A stretch of DNA of 64,000 nucleotides from positions 3,162,001-3,226,000 of the forward strand of contig JAADJJ010000001.1 of the NCBI GenBank assembly GCA_010092695.1, read 5' to 3'. This stretch comes from Enterobacteriaceae bacterium 4M9. Its GTDB lineage: Bacteria; Pseudomonadota; Gammaproteobacteria; Enterobacterales; Enterobacteriaceae. Numbering within the stretch: the stretch's first letter is position 1; the number at the start of each line of letters is the position of its first letter. The notes under the pieces were generated by a model. It did not search any database. It was not told the origin of the DNA and saw nothing but the letters and a program-made list of their open reading frames with translations. This document shows, one piece after another, positions 1 through 8,282 of this stretch. The translations under genes were made by a program, and so were the position numbers.

Positions 1-802
1 GGAAAATATCCAGCCCGGCAAGGCTAGTGAAGGTACGCGCTGCATGGCGCGGCAGAGTGATTAAAAGGTCGGATTCCGCCACGATGAACGGCGTGCCCAT
101 CATTGTCGGAAGCTGGAGCGCTATCTGGCGCTCCAGGCCCTCTCGCGCCAGAATGCTGTCGATAATACCTGGCTCATCGTGCCAGGGCCGTATCACAATG
201 TGCCGACAGGCCAGATAGCGCTCAAGTGTAAGACGCGCGCCCACCACCGGATGCCGGGTGCGAGCCATCACCACATAGTCATCGGTAAAACCATCAACCG
301 CCCGGATGTCATCCGGTAGCGACTCCTGCGCACAACCAAATCCCAGCGAAAAATCAATGCGTCCTGCGCGCAGGTCATCCAGCGAATCGGCCGAGCGCGA
401 CTGCACGATGTTGATATGCACTAACGGCGCCTGCTGTTGCAGACGGCTGATGAAATGCGGCAATAACGCAAAGCCGGTGTAATCAGTCGCTGCACAGGTA
501 AAAATTTGCCTGCTGGTTGCCGGGTCGAAATGCTGCGTTTCGGCAAGGCAGCCGGAGAGCGTATTCAGCGTGGCACTGATGGAAGGCGCCAGACGCTGTG
601 CCAGCGGCGTTGGCTGCATAAGCCCGCCATTGCGTATAAATAACCTGTCGTCCAGCGCTTCACGCAAGCGGGCCAGCGCGTGGCTGCATGCGGACTGGCT
701 CAGTGACAGTTCCTGTGCGGCCAGCGTAACGCTCCGGGTGCGCAACAGTACATCAAAAACCAGCAGTAGATTTAAATCGAGGCGTCGTAAAGCACTATGC
801 AT
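1..802 (-). CDS. LysR-family transcriptional regulator, 3' part cut by the window edge
   Basis: About 267 codons are visible, starting at the ATG at 802 and running off the left edge, so the last few tens of residues are missing. The N-terminus (MHSALRRLDLNLLLVFDVLL) and the following helix-turn-helix, with LAAQELSLSQSACSHALARLRE at about residues 28-49, are typical of LysR DNA-binding domains. A periplasmic-binding-protein-like effector domain follows. An in-frame ATG lies three codons upstream (811) but a GGA sits at a better distance from 802. It is divergent from the GNAT gene at 861 with 58 bp between them, the usual layout for a LysR regulator and its target, so control of that gene is a reasonable inference. 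The effector is unknown. Confidence 0.88.
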   Translation of the reverse strand, partial: MHSALRRLDLNLLLVFDVLLRTRSVTLAAQELSLSQSACSHALARLREALDDRLFIRNGGLMQPTPLAQRLAPSISATLNTLSGCLAETQHFDPATSRQIFTCAATDYTGFALLPHFISRLQQQAPLVHINIVQSRSADSLDDLRAGRIDFSLGFGCAQESLPDDIRAVDGFTDDYVVMARTRHPVVGARLTLERYLACRHIVIRPWHDEPGIIDSILAREGLERQIALQLPTMMGTPFIVAESDLLITLPRHAARTFTSLAGLDIF

Positions 803-860
803 AACTATCATTCCATGCTGAAAACATTGCACGTTATACCGCCTGAAAGCAGGATAAACT

Positions 861-1382
861 ATGCGCCACTTTCATTGTGAGGACACAATTTTGTCAAATG
901 TTACATGGCGCACGGCCAGGCAAGAGGATGCACAGCGCTGTTATGAGATTGAACGCACCGCCTACGAAGGTGATGAGGCGGCAACACGTGAGAAAATTGC
1001 GCTGCGTATCGCAGGCTATCCGCAGGGATTTCTGGTGATGGAGCAGGCAGGCGCCGTCATTGGGTTCATTAACAGCGGCTGTGCCTGGGATGTGGTGATG
1101 TCTGACGAAGCGTTCAAGGAGCTTGTCGGCCATGATGCAGATGCACCAAAGGTGGTGATTATGTCCGTTGTTATCGACCCGGCCTGGCAGGGAAAAGGAC
1201 TGGCAAGCCCGATGATGGCAACGTTTGTCAGTCAGATGCGCGAGTTGGGCAAAACGGAAATCCATTTAATGTGCAAAGCGCGCCACGTGCCGCTGTATCA
1301 AAAGATGGGCTATCGCTACGTGTGCCCCTCCGAGTCCGACCACGGCGGCATGGCCTGGCATGAAATGGTGATGCCGCTTTAA
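861..1382 (+). CDS. GNAT-family N-acetyltransferase
   Basis: The 173-residue protein has the GNAT acetyl-CoA pyrophosphate loop (DPAWQGKGLASPMM, about residues 110-123), which fits the Q/R-x-x-G-x-G/A signature, and a C-terminal LYQKMGYRY segment typical of the family's last strand and helix. It probably transfers acetyl from acetyl-CoA to a small amine or protein N-terminus; the substrate cannot be read from sequence. The start is ambiguous. ATG 861 has AGGA six bases upstream. An in-frame TTG at 891 has GAGGA seven bases upstream and would give a more typical N-terminus (SNVTWRTAR). The gene is divergent from a LysR regulator and convergent with lacZ. Confidence 0.82.
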   Translation: MRHFHCEDTILSNVTWRTARQEDAQRCYEIERTAYEGDEAATREKIALRIAGYPQGFLVMEQAGAVIGFINSGCAWDVVMSDEAFKELVGHDADAPKVVIMSVVIDPAWQGKGLASPMMATFVSQMRELGKTEIHLMCKARHVPLYQKMGYRYVCPSESDHGGMAWHEMVMPL

Positions 1383-1593
1383 ACGCGACCGGCTACTTTT
1401 CCTGATGACTGCGCTATCTGGCCGATTTGCCCTGCGGCTTTTGTGTTTGGCGGGGTTTATATTGACGGCTTTACAGCGCCCGTGCACCTGAAAATAGCCG
1501 CCATGCGTGCGCGTAGCGGCGGGCCTGTCAGAACACCCGGGCTGTTTCAGTGCTGTAATCAGACGGTATGCATGTGGCGACCACACCGGTTCT

Positions 1594-4500
1594 TTACAGA
1601 CAGCGCCAGCGCAACTGGTAGCGATAGCGCTCAGCCTGCAACAGATATTCCTGGCTGACGCTTGGGCTCCAGGAGTCATCGCCCCCCACACCCATATGGA
1701 AGCCGTCAATATTCAACCAGGTACCGGGTTCTTCACGCAGCAGATGACGGTGCGTGACCTCGTTGAGCTGCTGTGGGCTGTAACGACCCAGTGCAAACTG
1801 AAAATCGCCTTCCAGCCTGAGTGAGCCGTATTCAAGCAAGCGCGTATCGCAACGTAATCCGTTGTCGCAGGGTCGTACATAAGGCGTGTACAGGGCTGAC
1901 AGCGGTAGACGCCACAGCCCTTGATGCGCGCTACTTTTCCTGTCCGGATAGTTCTCGTGTGGGCCACGCCCCAGCCAACTGACTTCATCATTAAGCGCCG
2001 CCAGCTGGCAACTCAGGCCAATGCGCGCAGGCGGCGGTTGCCCGAACGCTACCTGAATCTCTACATCAAGCGTCATGGTGCCATCGCCGTCAATATGCCA
2101 GCATTTTTCGCTGATAAAACGCTCCTGCCCCGCGAACCGCCAGGCATGCCGTGTGCGCACCTGCACGCCCTGACTAAGCTCGTCGGCCTGCATCGACAGC
2201 AGCACCGACTGTAAATGGTAATAACCCGCCGCCGTCCAGCGTTCTACCCAGGCGTTGGGGTCAATATTGTGTGCCTCACTGATCCCGATGTCGTTATCCA
2301 GCGCTGCGCGCGTGAACTGGTCCTGAAGGGGCGTGAGAAACAACGGCTGCTCGCCCTGCCACCACTGTAGCAACTGCCCACTCAGGCGACAGAAGCGCCA
2401 GCGCTGCTGCGCGACACTAATCTCATAAGCCCCATCGCTTAGCGCACACTGTGGCGCACTGGCAGGTGAGATGACCTGCGCTGGCGGTGTTTTTAGCGCC
2501 AGCCGCCATTGCTCGCTCGCGCTGATGTGCCCGGCTGAGGACCACGGCGTGGCGCAAGGTTGCACCACGTCCACACACAGCCACAATTGCTGGCCAGCGT
2601 CGCCCTCCACTTCCGGGATATCAAGCGCCAGCGTCCGTTTGCCCTGCGGCGGCAAATTGAGCGCCATGTCGCCACGCGCTACCTCAATTCCGTCTAATTC
2701 GAGTCGCCAGTGCAACTGCTCATTGTCGCTATGGCGGAACAGGTATTCGCTTTCCACCTCAAGGCGCAGTGGAGAAAGCTGGCGCAGCGTAAAGACAAAA
2801 AAACGCTGCGCGTGTTTCGCCTCAAACAGTGACGGATGCGGCGTGCGGTCGGCAAACACCAACCCGTTCATGCAAAATTGCCTGTCGTTAGGCGTATCGC
2901 CAAAATCACCGCCGTAGGCCTGCCAGTGGGTTCCATCGTGCTCAGTGCGCGTTAACGACTGATCGACCCAGTCCCAGACAAAGCCACCTTGTAACCGAGG
3001 ATGCTGGCGAAAGGCGGCCCAGTATTTGTCAAACCCACCCAGACTGTTGCCCATTGCATGTGCATATTCACACAACACCAGCGGGCGCGTTTCGCCAGGC
3101 ATCCCAATCCATTTTTTAATTGACCACTTCGGTACAGCCGGGAACGGCTGATCCTGGTCAACCCGCGCATACATTGGACACACAATATCCGTTGCCGCCG
3201 TGTTGGCCCCGCCGCCCTCGTACTGCACCGGCCGTGACGCGTCAGCCGTTTTCACCCAGCGGTACAGTGCGTCGTGGTTGGCGCCATGCCCAGACTCATT
3301 GCCGAGCGACCAGAGGATAATGCTGGCATGGTTAATATCACGCTGCACCATACGTATTACGCGCTCGCTCATGGCCGGTAGCCAACGCGGGTCATCCGCC
3401 AGCCGCGACATGGGCTGCATACCGTGGGTTTCAATATTGGCCTCGTCCACCACGTATAGCCCGTAGCGATCGCACAGGCGATACCAGAGTGAATGATTGG
3501 GATAATGCGAGCAGCGCACCGCGTTGAAGTTGTTCTGCTTCATAAGCCGGATATCGCGCAGCATCGTCGCCTCGTCCATCACCTGCCCGCGTACCGGATG
3601 ATGCTCATGACGGTTAACCCCGCGCAACAGTAACGGCTTGCCGTTAAGCATGAGCAGGCCATTTTGAATGGCGATATTGCGAAACCCTGTGTCCCAGGCT
3701 TCGGCATCCAGTACGTTACCAGCGCCATCAAGCAGCATCACAACGGCGCGGTAGAGATTCGGCGTTTCCGCGCTCCATGGTTTTACCGCCGCAACACTCA
3801 GGCGCAGCGTAACGCGCTCGTCATATCCCCCTCGCTCGTCCACAACCTTGCCACCGGGCGCACCAGTGACCTCCCCAACCCGTTGTTCGCCGTCCCACAA
3901 CTGGAGTACCAGGCGGCAGTCGGCGGTTAGACCGGCAACACGCAGTGACGCGCTTAGCGTTCCGTGCGTCATTTCCGGGCTGAGTTCCGCGCGCAGTTGG
4001 GCGTCCGCAAGGCTGGTCGCTGCCTTGTTAAGCAGCCAGACATCGCGAAAAATCCCGCTCATACGCCACATATCCTGATCTTCCAGGTATGAGCCCGCAC
4101 ACCAGCGCAGCACCATAACCGCAATGCGGTTTTCCCCGTCGCACAGCACAGCCGAGAGATCAAACTCGGCAGGCAAACGGCTGTCCTGGCTGTAACCCAC
4201 CCACGCGCCGTTACACCACAGATAAAACGCCGAATTTACACCGTCAAACACAATACGGGTGTGCCCCGCTTCGCGCCAACCCGCTGGCAGTGAAAAGGTG
4301 CGCGAGTAACAGCCGGTGGGATTATGTTGCGGCACATGTGGCGGTGCCACCGTAAACGGGTAGTTGATGTTGGTATAGACTGGCGCATCGTAACCATAAA
4401 GCTGCCAGTTGGCAGGCACCGGGAGCGCGGTTGCACCAGGTAAATCCTCGTTCACCCACGCTTCAGGCACCTCAAACGGGCTGCGGTAGTATGAAAATTG

Positions 4501-4692
4501 CCAGTCGCCGTTCAGGCTTTGCACGAACGGGCTGGGGCTGTCATCCCTGGCCGCTGCGCCATCGCGCCAGCCGGAAAACGGAGGATGCATATCAAGCCGG
4601 TTAATGTGCGTCACGCCAGGATGTTCAAAGTCTCTGCGCGCCAGCAGTTCAGCGAGTGTGGGAGAGTGAGGTTGACGGTCGAGTTGGGACAT
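1594..4692 (-). CDS. lacZ: beta-galactosidase (glycoside hydrolase family 2)
   Basis: The 1032-residue product is close to the 1024 residues of E. coli LacZ and collinear with it. The sugar-binding N-terminal domain is followed by the GH2 barrel with FNAVRCSHYPNH, the acid/base glutamate in LGNESGHGAN (near residue 465) and the nucleophile glutamate in LCEYAHAMGNS (near residue 540). The C-terminal bgal small-chain domain ends in the usual place. It hydrolyses lactose and related beta-galactosides in the cytoplasm. No lacI, lacY or lacA is adjacent: downstream is a convergent GNAT gene and upstream, divergently, a phosphopantetheinyl transferase. Uptake must be provided from elsewhere. No frameshift was seen, so it looks functional. 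Confidence 0.96.
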   Translation of the reverse strand: MSQLDRQPHSPTLAELLARRDFEHPGVTHINRLDMHPPFSGWRDGAAARDDSPSPFVQSLNGDWQFSYYRSPFEVPEAWVNEDLPGATALPVPANWQLYGYDAPVYTNINYPFTVAPPHVPQHNPTGCYSRTFSLPAGWREAGHTRIVFDGVNSAFYLWCNGAWVGYSQDSRLPAEFDLSAVLCDGENRIAVMVLRWCAGSYLEDQDMWRMSGIFRDVWLLNKAATSLADAQLRAELSPEMTHGTLSASLRVAGLTADCRLVLQLWDGEQRVGEVTGAPGGKVVDERGGYDERVTLRLSVAAVKPWSAETPNLYRAVVMLLDGAGNVLDAEAWDTGFRNIAIQNGLLMLNGKPLLLRGVNRHEHHPVRGQVMDEATMLRDIRLMKQNNFNAVRCSHYPNHSLWYRLCDRYGLYVVDEANIETHGMQPMSRLADDPRWLPAMSERVIRMVQRDINHASIILWSLGNESGHGANHDALYRWVKTADASRPVQYEGGGANTAATDIVCPMYARVDQDQPFPAVPKWSIKKWIGMPGETRPLVLCEYAHAMGNSLGGFDKYWAAFRQHPRLQGGFVWDWVDQSLTRTEHDGTHWQAYGGDFGDTPNDRQFCMNGLVFADRTPHPSLFEAKHAQRFFVFTLRQLSPLRLEVESEYLFRHSDNEQLHWRLELDGIEVARGDMALNLPPQGKRTLALDIPEVEGDAGQQLWLCVDVVQPCATPWSSAGHISASEQWRLALKTPPAQVISPASAPQCALSDGAYEISVAQQRWRFCRLSGQLLQWWQGEQPLFLTPLQDQFTRAALDNDIGISEAHNIDPNAWVERWTAAGYYHLQSVLLSMQADELSQGVQVRTRHAWRFAGQERFISEKCWHIDGDGTMTLDVEIQVAFGQPPPARIGLSCQLAALNDEVSWLGRGPHENYPDRKSSAHQGLWRLPLSALYTPYVRPCDNGLRCDTRLLEYGSLRLEGDFQFALGRYSPQQLNEVTHRHLLREEPGTWLNIDGFHMGVGGDDSWSPSVSQEYLLQAERYRYQLRWRCL

Positions 4693-4883
4693 GGATTTAC
4701 CGCACAGTTGTGGGCGAAGATAGCCATCATGGAGCCGCGTGCTGCTGGCGTAAACCTAATCAGTGGCAACTGTTGACCACTTTCACAAAAGAAAAGTGTG
4801 CCGTTTTACAGTGACGTGTTTTTTACGGCGCATCTCGGGAAAACCCAACCACGCTCGCGTGTTATTATGCGTTTTTTTCACGG

Positions 4884-5609
4884 ATGCAGCCCATGTTGCA
4901 AACCCTCAGCCACTCATCGCTCGCGCCTTTTCTATCTCAGGTTACCGAAGGTGTTGTTACCGGCATGCCACAGGTACGTTTTTGTCGCGCAACGTTTGAA
5001 CGTGCACACTACAACGATGCGCTGTTTTCAGAACTCAATATCCCCTTTCCTGCCGACCTGGCGGGCGCGGTAATAAAACGGCGTGCGGAGTACCTGGCAG
5101 GGCGCTGGTGCAGCCAACAGTTGTTGACGGCACATCAGATAACGGGCGTGGTTGAACGCTCACCTCAGGGCGCACCACGCTGGCCCGGCAGGGTTTTTGG
5201 CTCCATTAGCCACGCGGAAAACCAGGCGCTGGCCGTTGCCGTGTGTGACACAGCGGCGTGGCGTATTGGCGTGGATACCGAGCTTTTTGACCGCCAGACG
5301 ATGCTGGAAACCGCCTCTGAGGTGACAGATGCAGATGAGAGAGCATTGCTTGAGCAATACATGCAAGACATTGCGCCTGGCATTTTGCTGGCGTTTTCTG
5401 CCAAGGAGAGTCTTTATAAGGCGCTCTGGCCAGAGGTGCAGGCGTTTTTTGGCTTTGATGCGGCTTCACTGGTTGCAGTGGGTGACGGGGTGTTTACGCT
5501 TGAACTGAATCAAACCCTTGCACCTGCCCTTCAGGCGGGCCAGCGATTTGGTGGCTGCTGGCAATATGATGCGCCGTTTATTACAACGCTAATAAGCGAG
5601 CGCAGATAA
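4884..5609 (+). CDS. EntD-type 4'-phosphopantetheinyl transferase
   Basis: The 241-residue protein carries the Sfp/EntD motifs in order: GSISHAENQALAVAVC (from about residue 106), IGVDTE (128-133, with the Mg-binding Asp and Glu) and FSAKESLYKA (171-180). It resembles E. coli EntD in length and motif spacing. Such enzymes move the phosphopantetheine arm of CoA to a serine on carrier domains of peptide or polyketide synthases, for example enterobactin synthase. No ent cluster or other megasynthase is in the window, so it is an orphan here: either the entD of a split system or a second PPTase. Start ATG 4884 has a weak ribosome site, and an in-frame ATG at 4893 is possible. No Fur box was evident upstream. 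Confidence 0.85.
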   Translation: MQPMLQTLSHSSLAPFLSQVTEGVVTGMPQVRFCRATFERAHYNDALFSELNIPFPADLAGAVIKRRAEYLAGRWCSQQLLTAHQITGVVERSPQGAPRWPGRVFGSISHAENQALAVAVCDTAAWRIGVDTELFDRQTMLETASEVTDADERALLEQYMQDIAPGILLAFSAKESLYKALWPEVQAFFGFDAASLVAVGDGVFTLELNQTLAPALQAGQRFGGCWQYDAPFITTLISERR

Positions 5610-5625
5610 CACTGGCGCACAGCGC

Positions 5626-5656
5626 AAAAAAATGCCAGTCAGTAACTGACTGGCAT
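5626..5656 (-). terminator. rho-independent terminator after yeeX
   Basis: A perfect 12-bp stem (ATGCCAGTCAGT / ACTGACTGGCAT) is followed on the minus strand by seven T residues. It lies between the end of the PPTase gene and the convergent yeeX reading frame, and terminates leftward transcription. Confidence 0.88.
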
Positions 5657-5682
5657 GATGCTTCAGAGCAACCCTGTGGGAT

Positions 5683-6002
5683 TTACGCGCTTTTCGGCTC
5701 GCCCATGGTTTTGAGCTTATCGGAGATTTCGCGGCGCTCTTTCGACAGTTCTGCGTTTTTGATGATGTAATCATCCACGCGGTCTTCATAGTCGGTCTTC
5801 ATGCTGGCAATGATTTCCTGGATAGCTTCAACGCTCATGCCCGGCTTGATATAGTCGCTCAGGTTGTCCAGCAGCAGTACGCGCTTCTGGTTATCACGAA
5901 TTTTTTTCTCAACGTCCTGAATTTCACGCTTGAGCTTGTTTTGCGACGAAACAGACGCACAAACTCCAGTACGTCATGAAAAGACTGCTTGGTATTTTCC
6001 AT
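5683..6002 (-). pseudogene. yeeX: yeeX (DUF496 family) with a one-base deletion near the 5' end
   Basis: From the ATG at 6002 the frame reads MENTKQSFHDVLEFVRLFRR and is then lost at the A-run around 5939-5942. The sequence has CGTCGCAAAACAAGCTC where the family needs one more A (RRKNKLKREI in E. coli YeeX). Reading on in the other frame restores a full YeeX sequence (REIQDVEKKIRDNQKRVLLL ... EISDKLKTMGEPKSA) to a TAA at 5683. With one base added it would be 106 codons against about 109 residues in E. coli. The remainder is intact, so this is either a very recent inactivation or a sequencing error in a homopolymer. YeeX is a small coiled-coil protein of unknown role. Its neighbour yeeA is in the E. 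coli order. Confidence 0.85.
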
Positions 6003-6169
6003 TTTGACACCCCTGCTATTTGAGACTCGGATTCTCTTTCAGACAACCGCTACCCATAAACTTAAAGGATAGCGACTGTCTATGACACTGGTTGTCTTCG
6101 CGCTTAAGACATTTCTTTTATCATAACCTTAAATCACGCTGAATCGAAACAACCTGATGTGCGAGGCGC

Positions 6170-7228
6170 TTATTTACGCAACGCTCTGGCCATCAGTTGC
6201 GACAATAATTCCAGCTGGCGCGCCAGTTCCAGGCTTAACCACGCATAACCGTGAATGGGCGTGGCTTCGGTGATGTTCGACTCACGCTCATGCATCAGTG
6301 CACGCAACTCACGGGCTATCCCGGCCAACTCTTCGCTATTGCGCTTAACCGGTCTTGGGTTGCCGTCATGCAGCGCCTGGGCGAGCGCCTCCAGGGTGCG
6401 CTGCGTCATTTGTTGCGTATCGCGCAGCGTATGGGCGTTAAGCATCACAAAATGGCTCTCACGCGAGGCCCACCAGGCGTTGATTTGCATCTCCAGCGTA
6501 CAAACAATATTACGGCTCACGGTCTGAATGCCCTCAAACACCGCCTTCTGAATATGGGTTTCTTTACTGGCAGGGCCGATGAGTGCACGCAGTTTCACAA
6601 CATCGTTAAGCATGGTTTGCAGCGGTTTATCAAGGCGCGGACGCTCCACCAGATTAGGTGACATCCCCGCCTGGTGCAGACGGCTAAAGGTGGTGAAGAA
6701 ATCGGCCATCTGCATACGCCAGAGAATGAACGCACGCTGCGGCCAGATGCTGGTGAATAACATAGCCAGCAGCGAGCCTAAAATCACATCGCCGCTGCGC
6801 CAGAGTGCGGTTTCAATATCCCCCGTCGGCGCGCCGACGACCACCGACAGCGTGATACCAATCAGCAGCGCCTGATACGGCTTTTTACCCAGCGCCAGAT
6901 AACCGCAGATAAAAATCCCGGCGGCACACCAGATAAGCATTAGCGGCAGTGACCACAATTCCAGCTTGAGTGCCACCAGCCCCAGCAGTGCACCAAAAAA
7001 TGTTCCACCAATACGGTCAAACGCACGCGGCACCACGTTTCCCAGAAACGAGATGGGCCCCATGATAACCACCAACGTAATCAGCGGCCAGCTGCCTTCC
7101 GGCACGTCAAGCCAACGCACCATTAAAAACGTCAGCACAAAGGCCAGGGCAACACGAACACCGTGCACCACGCGGTAGTGGCGATAGAGTCGGATGTCAA
7201 ACGCGGTTAAGGATTTATCGGGGCGCAC
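6170..7228 (-). CDS. yeeA: YeeA, FUSC-family inner-membrane protein
   Basis: The 352-residue protein matches E. coli YeeA in length and position (next to yeeX). The N-terminal half holds about six hydrophobic segments, for example VRVALAFVLTFLMVRWLD, WPLITLVVIMGPISFLG, IGGTFFGALLGLVAL and YQALLIGITLSVVVGAP, in the fusaric-acid-resistance (FUSC) arrangement. The C-terminal half is a soluble helical domain. FUSC proteins are efflux-related, but the substrate of YeeA is unknown. It starts at the ATG at 7228. Between it and the divergent dehydrogenase operon is an AT-rich 298-bp promoter region. Confidence 0.9.
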   Translation of the reverse strand: MRPDKSLTAFDIRLYRHYRVVHGVRVALAFVLTFLMVRWLDVPEGSWPLITLVVIMGPISFLGNVVPRAFDRIGGTFFGALLGLVALKLELWSLPLMLIWCAAGIFICGYLALGKKPYQALLIGITLSVVVGAPTGDIETALWRSGDVILGSLLAMLFTSIWPQRAFILWRMQMADFFTTFSRLHQAGMSPNLVERPRLDKPLQTMLNDVVKLRALIGPASKETHIQKAVFEGIQTVSRNIVCTLEMQINAWWASRESHFVMLNAHTLRDTQQMTQRTLEALAQALHDGNPRPVKRNSEELAGIARELRALMHERESNITEATPIHGYAWLSLELARQLELLSQLMARALRK

Positions 7229-7433
7229 ACCCGTTCTCCGTTCACATCAGGGCAAAGCGCTATTGTAACGTGTTTTCCTGTTAAGCGTTGGAAACCGCGG
7301 CCTGCGGCGAATACAACCCACTATAACAATAGCCTTTATACGGTCATTTATGTCGCAATTTTTCGCAATTTCATAGTATTAATTTAATATTTCTTAACAA
7401 TTAAAGCATTTAAAAGCACGTTATAACCTTTCA

Positions 7434-7463
7434 TTTACAAAACAAAACATTCTACCCTTATAG
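7434..7463 (+). promoter_or_regulatory. possible sigma-70 promoter of the gluconate-dehydrogenase operon
   Basis: Within an AT-rich stretch, TTTACA (7434-7439) and TTATAG (7458-7463) are spaced 18 bp apart, 64 bp before the first gene. This is a weak match picked by eye; no operator could be assigned. Confidence 0.35.
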
Positions 7464-7526
7464 CGCTATCATTTGCTGCGTTAACTCTTTCCCGCAGTAG
7501 CAATTTTCGATTCTTAAGGAAGCAAC

Positions 7527-8279
7527 ATGCGCAAACCACAGAAAACGCTGCCGGGCATTACGCGTCGGCAGGTTCTTGCATGGTCGGGCGCGGCGTTGGC
7601 TCTGGGTACCGGTAAAGCGCAGGCGGTGACTCTCACCGGCGCTCCCGGCTGGCAGCCTTTTGCCGATAACCCCCCAGAAACGTTCACCCAGCAAGGTTGG
7701 CTATTCTTCACTGATACTGAAGCCGCAACCCTCGAAGCCATAGTCGACAGACTCATTCCCGAAGACGAACTTAGCCCCGGCGGTAAAGCCTGCGGCTGCG
7801 CCGTGTTCATTGACCGTCAGCTACACGGTTTTTACGGCAATTTTGAACGTCTGTATATGCAAGGTCCCTTCCATGAAGGCACGCCTGAACAGGGCGACCA
7901 GTCGTCGCTGACACCTCGCGATCGCTACCGCCTTGGGCTGGCGGCGCTGGATAAGTATGCCCAGAAGCAGCACCACAAACGCTTTCACGAGCTACGCGGC
8001 GACGAGCAAGACAAGGTGCTTCAGGGGCTGGAAAAAGGTGATATTGAGTTCGACGGTATCGACAGTACGCTGTTTTTTGCTCAGGTACTAAGCAACACCA
8101 CAGAAGGTTTTTTTGCCGACCCCATTTATGGCGGCAACCGCGACATGGCTTCCTGGAAAATGATTGGTTTCCCCGGCGCGCGCTATGACTACCGCGATTT
8201 TATTGAACGTCATAACGAGGATTTAAACCTCACGCCGGTCAGTATTACCGGCAGCGCAGACTGGATGAAAAAAGGATAA
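7527..8279 (+). CDS. gluconate 2-dehydrogenase subunit 3 (small gamma subunit), Tat-exported
   Basis: The 250-residue protein begins with a twin-arginine-type signal: R13-R14 in ITRRQVLAWSGAALALG, then a hydrophobic stretch ending in AQA. The mature part has the conserved WLFFTDTEAATLEAIVDRLIPEDELSPG opening of the gluconate 2-dehydrogenase subunit 3 family (Pfam DUF1974/Gluconate_2-dh3 type). In known enzymes the small subunit carries the signal and escorts the FAD subunit, which lacks one, through the Tat system. The three genes here follow the standard order gamma, flavoprotein, cytochrome, with 3 bp to the next gene. AAGGAAG lies 6 bp before the ATG. The operon is inserted between yeeA and sbmC, which are near neighbours in E. 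coli. Confidence 0.92.
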   Translation: MRKPQKTLPGITRRQVLAWSGAALALGTGKAQAVTLTGAPGWQPFADNPPETFTQQGWLFFTDTEAATLEAIVDRLIPEDELSPGGKACGCAVFIDRQLHGFYGNFERLYMQGPFHEGTPEQGDQSSLTPRDRYRLGLAALDKYAQKQHHKRFHELRGDEQDKVLQGLEKGDIEFDGIDSTLFFAQVLSNTTEGFFADPIYGGNRDMASWKMIGFPGARYDYRDFIERHNEDLNLTPVSITGSADWMKKG

Positions 8280-8282
8280 ACC

